Origin: a virus
Reading direction: 5' to 3' (one strand)
IMG/VR virus record: IMGVR_UViG_3300032240_000559
Coordinates: 1-22,021 of that record
Length of the DNA stretch: 22,021 nt
In this document: positions 1-6,779 of the stretch, piece after piece
Numbering within the stretch: position 1 is the stretch's first letter
How the letters are laid out: every line of letters begins with the position of its first letter
Notes under the pieces: generated by a model
Told to the model about the DNA's origin: nothing
What the model saw: only the letters and a program-made list of their open reading frames with translations
Databases searched by the model: none
Position numbers and translations under genes: made by a program

Positions 1-2
1 AT

Positions 3-197
3 GATGATGGTTTATCAAACACAATGATTGAGCTTGACAAGGCAGGCACCAATCCCTTTAGATACTACTCGGCATACGAATCCGTAAATCACTTGGTCAA
101 CGAACTTCCCTATCGTCCAGAAGTAGTTGGTGTAGTTGATGTAGACTCTCGCCTCTTACGATATGGACACTGGGGAAGGACCTTCAAGGAACTATGA
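3..197 (+). CDS. C-terminal end of an unrecognised protein (5' partial)
   Basis: An open frame runs in from the left edge and ends at TGA 195-197, giving the last 64 residues of a longer protein. The readable tail contains an aromatic patch (RYYSAYE), then EVVGVVDVDSRLL and GHWGRTFKEL. I recognise no family motif. The stop overlaps the helicase ATG by ATGA, the same tight coupling as the genes that follow, so it is very probably a real member of the replication operon. Its function cannot be judged without the upstream part. Confidence 0.6.
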   Translation, partial: DDGLSNTMIELDKAGTNPFRYYSAYESVNHLVNELPYRPEVVGVVDVDSRLLRYGHWGRTFKEL

Positions 198-1420
198 ACA
201 ATGAATCTAAGCTATTAGGTAAAGCGTTACTTAGTAAAGACCTTGCTCCATTATTTGACCGTGGTGTTAGAGACACATGGTTTACAGACCCTGATGTAAA
301 ACGAGTATGGTCTTTTACACGCGACCATTTCTTTAAGTATGCGCAGTGCCCAAGCCTTGAAGTTATTGCTGATAATTTTCCTGCTTACATACCAGCAACA
401 TCAGAAGACAGTATTGATTACTTAATTGACGCTGTTGTAGAAGAACGTCGCCGCGCAACAACAGTGGCTATGGTGGGTAATGCCATCGGTGCTATGGAAA
501 AAGATAAAGACCATGAGAGCGCTTTATTGATATTGCAGAGCGGTCTTGTAAGTTTAGAAGAAGACGGCTTTAGTAAAACCAACGATATAGATTTAACTGC
601 AGACCCATTAGACCGTTGGGAAGAGTACGAGTATCGCAAGAACAACCCAGGTATGTTAGGAGTTCCTACAGGATTTCCAACTATGGATAATGCAACTGGT
701 GGTCTACAACCAGGGCAACTTATCGTTGTAGTAGCTCCACCAAAAACAGGTAAGTCCACACTTGCATTACAAATTGCACAGAACGTTCACATGCAAGACA
801 AGTGCGTTATGTTTCAATCATTTGAGATGAGCAACCATGAACAGCAAACTCGTTACGATGCTATGCGTGCACGCGTCTCTCACTCACGTCTTATCAATGG
901 TGTGCTAGGACCTGAGGAAGAAGGCCGTTACAAATCAAAACTTAAGTCTATGGAAACAATGCGTAAAAAGTTTTGGTTGGTTGATTCCGCTAATGGTTCT
1001 ACCGTATCTGGTATTGCTAGCAAGATTCAGGTTTTGCACCCAGACATCGTATTTATTGACGGTACCTACCTTATGATTGATGAGCAAACTGGTGAGGCTA
1101 ATACCCCACAGTCAATTACTAACATCACCCGTTCTCTAAAGCGTATGGCTCAGCGTTATAAGGTTCCTGTAGTTATCTCTACTCAGGTGCTTAACTGGAA
1201 GATGCGTAAAGGTCAGGTAACGGCAGACTCTATTGGTTACTCATCTTCATTCCACCAAGATGCTGACGTTATCTTTGGTCTACAACGCGAAGATGAGAAC
1301 GTAGATGACACACGAGTATTAAAGATTCTTGATAGCCGTAACTCTGGACGTGCAGAGGTATCACTACTATGGGGCTGGGACACAGGTACATTCCGAGAAA
1401 TTGATAGCAATGACATCTGA
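194..1420 (+). CDS. dnaB-like: DnaB-like replicative DNA helicase
   Basis: This 408-residue RecA-fold ATPase probably acts as the hexameric helicase that unwinds the phage replication fork. A Walker A motif (PPKTGKST) lies near residues 182-189. A hydrophobic strand ending in Asp (DIVFID, 284-289) is Walker B, and VVISTQ (326-331) matches the conserved polar motif (H3) of DnaB/gp41/KaiC-like helicases. The entry 'GVPTGFPTMDNATGGLQPGQL' region just before Walker A is typical of the family. Residues 1-130 are helical and would correspond to the N-terminal domain that binds primase. The ATG overlaps the previous stop (ATGA). The next gene is a primase, the usual pairing. Family assignment is firm; hexamer and loader partners are inference. 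Confidence 0.93.
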   Translation: MNNESKLLGKALLSKDLAPLFDRGVRDTWFTDPDVKRVWSFTRDHFFKYAQCPSLEVIADNFPAYIPATSEDSIDYLIDAVVEERRRATTVAMVGNAIGAMEKDKDHESALLILQSGLVSLEEDGFSKTNDIDLTADPLDRWEEYEYRKNNPGMLGVPTGFPTMDNATGGLQPGQLIVVVAPPKTGKSTLALQIAQNVHMQDKCVMFQSFEMSNHEQQTRYDAMRARVSHSRLINGVLGPEEEGRYKSKLKSMETMRKKFWLVDSANGSTVSGIASKIQVLHPDIVFIDGTYLMIDEQTGEANTPQSITNITRSLKRMAQRYKVPVVISTQVLNWKMRKGQVTADSIGYSSSFHQDADVIFGLQREDENVDDTRVLKILDSRNSGRAEVSLLWGWDTGTFREIDSNDI

Positions 1421-2330
1421 TGAGATGCAAGATACTTTAAAGACTTTAGGTATAAATGTAATTAGTTCTCGCGGTGATGAGTTACAGCTTCATTGTCCAG
1501 CGCATAAAGAACGTACTGGTAAAGAAGACGCTAATCCTTCTATGTGGATTAACTCAGATAGTGGTGCTTTTATTTGTTTCTCATGTCAGTGGAAAGGAAA
1601 CATCTACACTCTTGTTGAATATGTAGGGGGCGTAGCTCCCGACAAAGCTAAGAGTTCGATAGCTACTGGAGCAGGATTGCTTGCTAGATTTAAAAGACTT
1701 ACAGAACATAAGTCTGCTAAGCGCGAAGAAGAGCCAGCGATTATTCATGAGTCAATGCTTAGTGCGTTTAAAGGTGTGCCAGGCGCTACATGTTTAACTA
1801 GGGGTTTGCTTCCAGATATTGTTTGGAAGTATGGCGTGCGTTGGAACTCAGACGACAAGTCTTGGATTATTCCTATTAGAGACCCGCTTACTAATAAGCT
1901 TATTGGATGGCAGGAAAAAGGCCATGACCGTCGTATGTTTAAGAACACTAGCCGTGTAAAGAAGAGCGATGCTTTATTTGGGTACGACCTATACGAGGGC
2001 GGAGACATGATTGTTGTTGAATCTCCCCTAGATGTTATCCGTTTAGCTTCTGTAGGCTTTCCAGGGGGCGTAGCGGCTTACGGCTGTGTAGTCTCTCAAA
2101 CTCAGTTTAATATTATTCGCGGAGCAGATAGAGTCATATTTGCTATGGACAATGATAAGGCTGGTAATGAGGCTTCTAGGGACTTACTTAATAGAGCCAA
2201 GGAATTTGGATTGGAGTGTTGGTTTTTTAACTACGACAACACTGACCAAAAAGATGTTGGCGGAATGTCCCAGTCTGAGATAAGGTGGGGTTTAGAAAAC
2301 GCACGTCACATGTTAAAGGTGAGGTACTAA
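1410..2330 (+). CDS. DnaG-type primase (CHC2 zinc finger + TOPRIM)
   Basis: The gene encodes 306 residues if it starts at ATG 1410, which overlaps the helicase end by 11 nt. An earlier in-frame start at 1329 would overlap the helicase by about 90 nt and adds residues lacking family character. The N-terminus carries a zinc-finger pattern, C29-x2-H32 ... C56-x2-C59, as in CHC2 primases. The TOPRIM domain follows: E204 in IVVESPLDV and D247/D249 in FAMDNDKAG are the metal-binding acidic residues. The protein is about half the length of bacterial DnaG and has no obvious helicase-binding C-terminal domain, which is normal for phage primases. It should make RNA primers with the adjacent helicase. 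Confidence 0.9.
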   Translation: MTSDEMQDTLKTLGINVISSRGDELQLHCPAHKERTGKEDANPSMWINSDSGAFICFSCQWKGNIYTLVEYVGGVAPDKAKSSIATGAGLLARFKRLTEHKSAKREEEPAIIHESMLSAFKGVPGATCLTRGLLPDIVWKYGVRWNSDDKSWIIPIRDPLTNKLIGWQEKGHDRRMFKNTSRVKKSDALFGYDLYEGGDMIVVESPLDVIRLASVGFPGGVAAYGCVVSQTQFNIIRGADRVIFAMDNDKAGNEASRDLLNRAKEFGLECWFFNYDNTDQKDVGGMSQSEIRWGLENARHMLKVRY

Positions 2331-2434
2331 TGCACAACTGCTTTATGTGCGGTAAGTCTACTAACGACTTAACTATCTTTGGTGTTACCTCCTTGTCTTT
2401 GTGCAAAGACTGTCGACGAAAAGAGGACGAATGA
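2330..2434 (+). CDS. Tiny zinc-ribbon protein (34 aa)
   Basis: This short frame starts at ATG 2330 (TAATG overlap with the primase) and stops at 2432-2434 (ATGA overlap with the kinase). It has two CxxC pairs, C4-x2-C7 and CKDC near residues 25-28, so it can bind one zinc ion as a minimal zinc ribbon. The perfect fit between two overlapping stop/start junctions, together with the cysteine spacing, argues that it is translated. No function can be assigned. Similar free-standing zinc ribbons recur in this window at 9216, 13119, 13452 and 17619. Confidence 0.7.
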   Translation: MHNCFMCGKSTNDLTIFGVTSLSLCKDCRRKEDE

Positions 2435-2970
2435 TTATTGGACTAACTGGATACGCACAGTCAGGTAAAGATACTGTGGCTGATATCCTTGTAGAGAATT
2501 ACGGTTACCAACGAGTCGCTTTTGCTGACCCCATACGTGACCTGTTATATGAGGCGAACCCGATGCTCAAAGAAGGATACAGAGTTCAAGGGTTGGTTGA
2601 CGTATACGGGTGGGACAGAGTTAAAGTTGACTATCCCGAAGCTCGTGACCTTCTTCAGAGGTTAGGCGTTGGTGCCCGTAAAACTTTTGGAGAAGATTTT
2701 TGGATAGAGCAGGCTTTAAAAGGTCTTAAGTTATTTGGCAATGCTAACTATGTTATTACCGATGTTCGTTTTCCTAACGAAGCTATTGCCATACGTAAGT
2801 ATGACAACGCTCAAGTGTGGCGCATCAAACGTAATGGCGTTAATGCGGTTAACCAACATGTGTCAGAGACTGCTATGGACGGTGAGAAGGTAGACCAGAT
2901 ATTTATGAACACTGGGAGCCTTGAGGACCTTAAGACTTTGATTGGCATACGCATGAGGGCCTATATCTAA
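2431..2970 (+). CDS. Deoxynucleoside monophosphate kinase
   Basis: Starting at ATG 2431 (ATGA overlap) gives 179 residues; an upstream in-frame start would cover the 34-aa gene. The P-loop GYAQSGKDT (residues 7-15) has the xxxxSGKDT form seen in phage dNMP kinases. The downstream segment with FADPIRDLLY, GEDFW and then ITDVRFPNEA also matches that family: the Asp-Arg-Phe-x-Asn-Glu motif is characteristic. It would phosphorylate dNMPs to dNDPs for phage DNA synthesis, fitting its place between primase and helicase genes. Substrate range cannot be read from the sequence. Confidence 0.85.
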   Translation: MIIGLTGYAQSGKDTVADILVENYGYQRVAFADPIRDLLYEANPMLKEGYRVQGLVDVYGWDRVKVDYPEARDLLQRLGVGARKTFGEDFWIEQALKGLKLFGNANYVITDVRFPNEAIAIRKYDNAQVWRIKRNGVNAVNQHVSETAMDGEKVDQIFMNTGSLEDLKTLIGIRMRAYI

Positions 2971-4562
2971 TGACCTTTACAGGAACGCTTCTTCCCTATC
3001 AACCAGAAGCTGTCGACCGCATGTGCGACCGACAGAAGATGTTGGTTGCCTACGACCTAGGTTTAGGTAAGACGGTCCTAACTATTGCTGCAATAGAACG
3101 CCTTATGGATGAGCAGCGTATTAAAGAACCAGGTCTTATAATCTGTCTGTCTTCATTGAAATATCAGTGGGCTAATCAGATTGAGAAATTTACAAATGGA
3201 ACTTCACAAGCTTTGGTTATTGATGGAACGCCAAAGAAAAGAGCAGAGCAGTACGCTAAAGCAATCGACTGGCGGACTTCGGGCGTTGATTACATCATTG
3301 TTAACTATGAGCAAGTTGTTAACGACTGGGATACCATCAAAGACTTACCAAGAGGATTTGTCGTTCTTGACGAAGCAACAGCAATCAAATCCTTCAGGTC
3401 CAAGCGTTCTAAAACAGTAAAGAAGTTAGTTAGTTCCCCATTTAGATTTGCTCTTACTGGCACACCTATTGAAAACGGTAAGCCTGAAGAGTTGTATAGC
3501 ATTATGCAGTTTGTAGACGCTAGCGTTCTTGGTCGTTTTGATATCTTTGATGCAGCTTTTATTGTGCGTAACTCATGGGGTGCCCCTCAGTATTACCGTA
3601 ACTTGTCTACCCTTCACAATAAGATGAAAGAAGCTTCTGTACGTAAAGCGCAGAAGGACCCAGACGTAGCTCCCTATCTTCCTGACGCTATACATAAAGA
3701 CCCAGTTAAAATTGTTTTTGATAGAGCTTCATCTAAGTTATACGCTCGCATAACACAAGACCTATTAGCAGACCTTGACGAAGCTCAAGACTTGTTTGGT
3801 TCTAATTTTAATGTCATGGCTCATTACGGCATGGAGTCCAGCCGTGGCGGTCCGCAAGATGAGATGCGCGGTAAAATTATGTCTAAGATTGGGGCACTAA
3901 AGATGCTCTGTTCACACCCCGAATTGTTAACTAGCAGCGCAAAGAAATTTAAACTAATGAATGGAGAAGGAAGTGCTTACATCACTGAAATCGTTGATAG
4001 CGGCTTTCTTGATAATGTATCTAACTCGCCTAAGCTTGACTATCTCACCCAATACGTTAAAGACTTTTTGGAACAGGATGAAGCGAACAAAGTAGTTATC
4101 TTTGCTACTTATGTAGATATGCTTGACAAGATTGCTAAAGAACTAGGTTCAGAACAATGTCGTCTTTATTCAGGTAAATTAGATGCCAAGACCAAAGAAG
4201 AAAACAAAATTGCTTTTAATGAAGACCCCACTGTTAGGGTTCTTATATCTAGCGATGCTGGAGGCTACGGTGTAGATTTACCTGCAGCAAACCTTTTAAT
4301 TAACTATGACCTTCCATGGTCTTCAGGCACAGCCACCCAAAGAAATGGCCGTATTAAAAGAGCATCATCAACTTGGGAGACTATTGTTATTCAAGATATA
4401 CTTATTGCTGGAAGTATTGAGGAACGTCAGTGGGAGGCTTTGCAACAAAAAAGTAATATTGCCAACGCTATTATGGACGGCGAAGGTATTGAAACAGATG
4501 ATGATAAAGTTGGTATGTCAGTTAATAGTTTGAAGTCTCATCTTCAATCTTCCAATGTTTAA
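2970..4562 (+). CDS. SNF2-type superfamily 2 DNA helicase/translocase
   Basis: This 530-residue SF2 ATPase has all core motifs: a Q-motif-like LLPYQPEAV (7-15), Walker A DLGLGKT (29-35), DEAT box (134-137), LTGTP motif III (162-166), and in the second lobe SSDAGGYGVDLPAANLLINYDLPWS with motif VI QRNGRIKR. The LGLGKT loop and the motif order match SNF2/RapA-like translocases, common in phage replication regions. It probably remodels protein-DNA complexes or forks; the exact job is unknown. Its stop TAA (4560-4562) directly abuts the first base of tRNA-Asn, so the mRNA 3' end is probably made by tRNA processing. Confidence 0.9.
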   Translation: MTFTGTLLPYQPEAVDRMCDRQKMLVAYDLGLGKTVLTIAAIERLMDEQRIKEPGLIICLSSLKYQWANQIEKFTNGTSQALVIDGTPKKRAEQYAKAIDWRTSGVDYIIVNYEQVVNDWDTIKDLPRGFVVLDEATAIKSFRSKRSKTVKKLVSSPFRFALTGTPIENGKPEELYSIMQFVDASVLGRFDIFDAAFIVRNSWGAPQYYRNLSTLHNKMKEASVRKAQKDPDVAPYLPDAIHKDPVKIVFDRASSKLYARITQDLLADLDEAQDLFGSNFNVMAHYGMESSRGGPQDEMRGKIMSKIGALKMLCSHPELLTSSAKKFKLMNGEGSAYITEIVDSGFLDNVSNSPKLDYLTQYVKDFLEQDEANKVVIFATYVDMLDKIAKELGSEQCRLYSGKLDAKTKEENKIAFNEDPTVRVLISSDAGGYGVDLPAANLLINYDLPWSSGTATQRNGRIKRASSTWETIVIQDILIAGSIEERQWEALQQKSNIANAIMDGEGIETDDDKVGMSVNSLKSHLQSSNV

Positions 4563-4635
4563 TGCCCTATAGCTCAGCTGGCAGAGCGAGCGACTGTTAA
4601 TCGCTAGGTCCCTGGTTCGAGCCCAGGTGGGGCAG
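4563..4635 (+). tRNA. tRNA-Asn (anticodon GTT)
   Basis: A full cloverleaf folds over 73 nt. The acceptor TGCCCTA (4563-4569) pairs with TGGGGCA (4628-4634), with one T-G wobble. The D stem is GCTC/GAGC. The anticodon stem AGCGA/TCGCT encloses CTGTTAA with anticodon GTT at 4596-4598. The T stem CCTGG/CCAGG encloses TTCGAGC. The discriminator is G and CCA is not encoded, so host or phage nucleotidyl addition is needed. It begins at the base after the upstream stop codon. Confidence 0.95.
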
Positions 4636-4639
4636 CAAT

Positions 4640-4715
4640 GCGGTTGTAGCTCAGTTGGTAGAGCGGCACCTTGCCAAGGTGCAGGTCGCGAGTTCGAGCC
4701 TCGTCAACCGCTCCA
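4640..4715 (+). tRNA. tRNA-Gly (anticodon GCC), CCA encoded
   Basis: The acceptor GCGGTTG (4640-4646) pairs perfectly with CAACCGC (4705-4711), followed by discriminator T and an encoded CCA (4713-4715). The D stem is GCTC/GAGC. The anticodon stem GCACC/GGTGC encloses TTGCCAA, with GCC at 4673-4675. The T stem GCGAG/CTCGT (one G-T wobble) encloses TTCGAGC. Only 4 nt separate it from tRNA-Asn and 1 nt from tRNA-Gln, so the three must be cut from one transcript. Confidence 0.95.
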
Positions 4716-4716
4716 A

Positions 4717-4788
4717 TCTCCCTTCGTCTAATTGGCAAGACTGCGGATTCTGGTTCCGCCTATCGAGGTTCGAGTCCTTGGGGGAGAG
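4717..4788 (+). tRNA. tRNA-Gln (anticodon CTG)
   Basis: The acceptor TCTCCCT (4717-4723) pairs with GGGGAGA (4781-4787), with one wobble. The D stem is GTCT/AGAC. The anticodon stem GCGGA/TCCGC encloses TTCTGGT with anticodon CTG at 4750-4752, reading CAG. The T arm CGAGG/CCTTG (one wobble) encloses TTCGAGT. The discriminator is G and CCA is not encoded. The promoter of the next gene lies just past its 3' end. Confidence 0.95.
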
Positions 4789-4797
4789 CTTTTAGTC

Positions 4798-4803
4798 TAT
4801 AAT
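4798..4803 (+). promoter_or_regulatory. -10 element of a leaderless promoter for the RHH gene
   Basis: A perfect TATAAT ends 7 nt before the A of ATG 4810, which puts transcription start at or next to the start codon. There is no Shine-Dalgarno sequence between tRNA-Gln and the ATG. Any -35 box would fall inside the tRNA 3' half and is not convincing. This lets the regulator be transcribed separately from the tRNAs. Confidence 0.6.
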
Positions 4804-4809
4804 TTATGG

Positions 4810-4956
4810 ATGCCTAACGCACCTAAGACGCCTACGCGCACTATCCGTGTATCAGACCAGCTATGGACTGCTGTCCAGAAGAAAGCTGCAGCTGAACGGA
4901 TTACAGTTACTAGCATCATTATTGAAGCGCTAGAAACCTATATTAAAGAAGACTAA
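4810..4956 (+). CDS. Ribbon-helix-helix (Arc/CopG-like) DNA-binding protein
   Basis: The protein has 48 residues. An N-terminal basic strand (TPTRTIRVSDQLW, about 8-19) is followed by two helices (AVQKKAAAERITVTSI and IIEALETYIKED), the layout of Arc/CopG/MetJ-type repressors that dimerise through the strand and insert it in the DNA major groove. ATG 4810 is chosen because the frame upstream lies in tRNA-Gln and a TATAAT sits exactly 6 nt before it. An ATG at 4806 is out of frame. It may repress nearby promoters; the palindrome at 5136-5159 is a candidate operator, though that link is only inference from proximity. Confidence 0.8.
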   Translation: MPNAPKTPTRTIRVSDQLWTAVQKKAAAERITVTSIIIEALETYIKED

Positions 4957-4960
4957 TCAA

Positions 4961-5104
4961 ATGGGAAAACACCACGATAAGATTGCCAAGGCTTTAGCCC
5001 AGCGAATTGCAGCTACACCTAATGGCTCTGGGTACAAAAAGCCAGGCAGTATGAACAAGAAAAAAACTGGTTACCGAGGCATTAAGGCTAACAACGCAAA
5101 GTAA
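4961..5104 (+). CDS. Small basic hypothetical protein (47 aa)
   Basis: The frame starts 4 nt after the RHH stop and ends just before the TTGACA box of the next promoter. The product is very basic (Lys/Arg/His-rich) with no acidic cluster. Its N-terminal half could be helical (DKIAKALAQRIAAT) and its C-terminal half is Gly/Lys-rich (KKPGSMNKKKTGYRG). This composition suits nucleic-acid binding, but I recognise no family. Tight spacing to the RHH gene suggests co-expression. Confidence 0.6.
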   Translation: MGKHHDKIAKALAQRIAATPNGSGYKKPGSMNKKKTGYRGIKANNAK

Positions 5105-5105
5105 C

Positions 5106-5134
5106 TTGACAGCCTTTTAGGCATCCACTAAGTT
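5106..5134 (+). promoter_or_regulatory. Sigma70-type promoter TTGACA-N17-TAAGTT
   Basis: A perfect -35 hexamer TTGACA (5106-5111) is separated by exactly 17 nt from TAAGTT (5129-5134), a TAnnnT -10 box. It lies in the gap between the basic protein and the 129-aa gene and would start transcription near 5141, inside an inverted repeat. It is the best-formed -35/-10 pair I can see in the window. Confidence 0.65.
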
Positions 5135-5135
5135 C

Positions 5136-5159
5136 TTCCTAACAGCTAAACGTTAGGAA
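5136..5159 (+). promoter_or_regulatory. Perfect 8-bp inverted repeat over the start site and SD (possible operator)
   Basis: TTCCTAAC (5136-5143) and GTTAGGAA (5152-5159) are exact reverse complements with an 8-nt spacer. The right arm contains the AGGAA Shine-Dalgarno sequence of the gene at 5165. With the predicted start near 5141 the left arm would be only partly transcribed, so a DNA operator is more likely than an RNA hairpin. The genes for a ribbon-helix-helix and a MerR-like protein flank it. Confidence 0.55.
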
Positions 5160-5164
5160 AAATT

Positions 5165-5554
5165 ATGAACCAAGATGCCATTAAAGAAGAAGTAAAACAG
5201 TTCAATGTTCTTAAAGACCAGATTACACAACTTACAGAACGACAATCAGTAATTAAAAAACATCTTACCGATGCTATTGATGAATTCGGTATTGAAGATG
5301 ACAAAGGCCATATCATTCTTGAATATGAAGAGGGCCAAACAATCATGAAGCAACGTCGTGCTTCTAAAAATCTAGACCTTGCTGCAGCAGAAATTATCTT
5401 AACTAAAAAAGGTATAAGAGAAACCTGTATGAAGATGGTTCCCACTCTTGATGAAGCAGCAATCATGGCTGCTTTTTATAACGGACATCTTTCAGAAGAA
5501 GACATCGACACGATGTTCCCTGCAAAAGTTACATATGCGTTTTTGGTAAAGTAA
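5165..5554 (+). CDS. Hypothetical protein, helical N-terminus (129 aa)
   Basis: An AGGAA sequence lies a few nt before ATG 5165. The first 45 residues (MNQDAIKEEVKQFNVLKDQI onward) form a charged, probably coiled-coil helix. They are followed by a strand-like section (DDKGHIILEYEEGQTIMKQRRASK) and a helical C-terminus. The pattern resembles phage-encoded small proteins that couple a coiled coil to a beta hairpin, but I cannot name a family. It is the first gene after a strong promoter and shares a TAATG junction with the MerR-like gene. Confidence 0.7.
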   Translation: MNQDAIKEEVKQFNVLKDQITQLTERQSVIKKHLTDAIDEFGIEDDKGHIILEYEEGQTIMKQRRASKNLDLAAAEIILTKKGIRETCMKMVPTLDEAAIMAAFYNGHLSEEDIDTMFPAKVTYAFLVK

Positions 5555-6018
5555 TGCCAGACGAGATTGAAGAGATGTTTGCTAATCTCGATGTTTATTA
5601 TCCAGGTAGTAAACGTAAGCGTCGTGAAGACTCATCAAAGAAATTAAAAAGAACAGTAGAAGATTCCGACTGGACAACCAGTGCGGTATTTAAACGAATG
5701 CCTAATGGGCAGTTGTTTGAGTTTTATCAACTAGGGGCTTTAGCACAGGCGCTAGGCCGACCTCTTGTAACAGTTAGATACTGGATGAAAGAAGGTTACC
5801 TACCAGCGGCTCCTTATCGCCTAGGTGATAAAAAAGATAGAAATGGAAATGAGTCTCGTGGACGCAGGTTATATTCACGGGCTCAAATACAAGCAGTAGT
5901 TGATTTGTTTGAGAAGGCTGGATATCTAGAATTAAATAGGATAGAATGGCCTGACCAGCAGTTGACTAATGCAATCGCTGAGGCTTGGGACGCTATAAAG
6001 CGTGCCGAGCTAACTTAA
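5554..6018 (+). CDS. MerR-like helix-turn-helix DNA-binding protein
   Basis: The 154-residue protein has a basic, probably disordered N-terminus (KRKRR near 20-24, KKLKR near 29-33). A winged helix-turn-helix of MerR/excisionase type follows at about 57-112: FYQLGALAQALGRPLVTVRY, then WMKEGYLP and RRLYSRAQIQAV. The last segment (RxYSxxQI) is the wing and helix characteristic of MerR-type domains. There is no effector domain or metal-binding cysteine, so it is not a classical MerR sensor. The start overlaps the previous stop (TAATG). It may be a phage regulator or DNA-architecture protein; its target is unknown. Confidence 0.75.
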   Translation: MPDEIEEMFANLDVYYPGSKRKRREDSSKKLKRTVEDSDWTTSAVFKRMPNGQLFEFYQLGALAQALGRPLVTVRYWMKEGYLPAAPYRLGDKKDRNGNESRGRRLYSRAQIQAVVDLFEKAGYLELNRIEWPDQQLTNAIAEAWDAIKRAELT

Positions 6019-6053
6019 TAAAACAAGAGAACCTAAAACAAGGAGAAATACAA

Positions 6054-6719
6054 ATGTCGGTAGACCGTACAGCAACAGAGTACATGCCAGCAGCAGACGA
6101 ATTTACAATGGATGCCATTGCAGAACGTCCAGCACAGGCAACAAGTACAGCAGTATCATCAGGTTGGGCAGCAGCAGAACAGCTAACAACCTCATCAGGT
6201 GATTTCCCAACAGAATTTAAATTTGTTGATGGAGAACACGCAGTCATTAAGTTCATTGACCAAAATGGTCCATTTGCAATCTATAAGCAACACTTCCTAC
6301 AACAGAAGACTGTTGGTAAGCGCTCATACGTATCACTAGGTGCTAATGACCCGCTATGCACAAAGCTTGGAAGCAAGCCTGAAGACAAGCGTGCTTTTAC
6401 AATCGCAGTTGTAACGCCAGCAGGTGTTCAACGTCAGATGCTTATTGCAAGCCCACGTCTTTATAAGACACTACATGCAGCAGAGTTCTCACCACAGGGT
6501 CCGTTGACCAAGAACTACTGGGGCATCAGCCGTACAGGCAAAATGCAGCAGACTGTATACAACCTCAATGCTATTAAGGCTCGTGACCTCATGGAAGACT
6601 GGGGCATCAATGCTGAGATGGCAGAAGCAGAAGTGGCTAAGATTCAGCCATACGACCGCTCTGTTATTAAAGAGCACACTTGGGAAGAACTAGAAGAAAT
6701 CGCTAACTCCCTTCTCTAA
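6054..6719 (+). CDS. Probable single-stranded DNA-binding protein
   Basis: Starting at ATG 6054, behind an AAGGAGA ribosome-binding site, gives 221 residues; the open frame extends back to 5985 but overlaps the previous gene without an SD. Residues 1-55 are Ala/Thr/Ser-rich and flexible. The centre (EFKFVDGEHAVIKFID, YVSLGANDPLCTKLGSK, RAFTIAVVTP) looks like an OB-type beta barrel, similar to phage T7/T4-type SSBs. The C-terminus is acidic (KEHTWEELEEIANSLL), as expected for an SSB tail that recruits partners. It sits just before the DNA polymerase and ends at a strong terminator. The SSB call rests on layout and context rather than an exact motif. Confidence 0.55.
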   Translation: MSVDRTATEYMPAADEFTMDAIAERPAQATSTAVSSGWAAAEQLTTSSGDFPTEFKFVDGEHAVIKFIDQNGPFAIYKQHFLQQKTVGKRSYVSLGANDPLCTKLGSKPEDKRAFTIAVVTPAGVQRQMLIASPRLYKTLHAAEFSPQGPLTKNYWGISRTGKMQQTVYNLNAIKARDLMEDWGINAEMAEAEVAKIQPYDRSVIKEHTWEELEEIANSLL

Positions 6720-6729
6720 TATCTAGTGA

Positions 6730-6771
6730 TAGGCTGGGGGTATACGTGCATACCCCTGGCCTACACTTTTT
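6730..6771 (+). terminator. Strong hairpin terminator/attenuator before the DNA polymerase gene
   Basis: A 14-bp stem runs from TAGGCTGGGGGTAT (6730-6743) to ATACCCCTGGCCTA (6750-6763), including two adjacent G-T wobbles, with a 6-nt loop ACGTGC. It is followed by CAC and five T residues (6767-6771). The polymerase ATG is only 9 nt after the T run, so there is no room for a separate promoter after the hairpin. Partial termination would make the SSB more abundant than the polymerase. Confidence 0.8.
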
Positions 6772-6779
6772 AGGAATCT

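Noticed and set aside
418-759. 113-residue - strand frame within the helicase gene
   Set aside because: It is a shadow of the DnaB-like coding sequence; the + frame contains all helicase motifs.
3181-3420. 79-residue + strand frame inside the SNF2-type helicase
   Set aside because: It is a different frame across a well-supported helicase domain and has no independent motif or SD.
4563-4788. tRNA genes as a phage attachment (att) site
   Set aside because: The tRNAs are complete, in an operon, and no integrase or flanking direct repeat is visible in the window.
4732-4809. Longer ribbon-helix-helix protein starting at 4732
   Set aside because: That start and the extra 26 codons lie in tRNA-Gln and its flank; ATG 4810 has a TATAAT at leaderless spacing.
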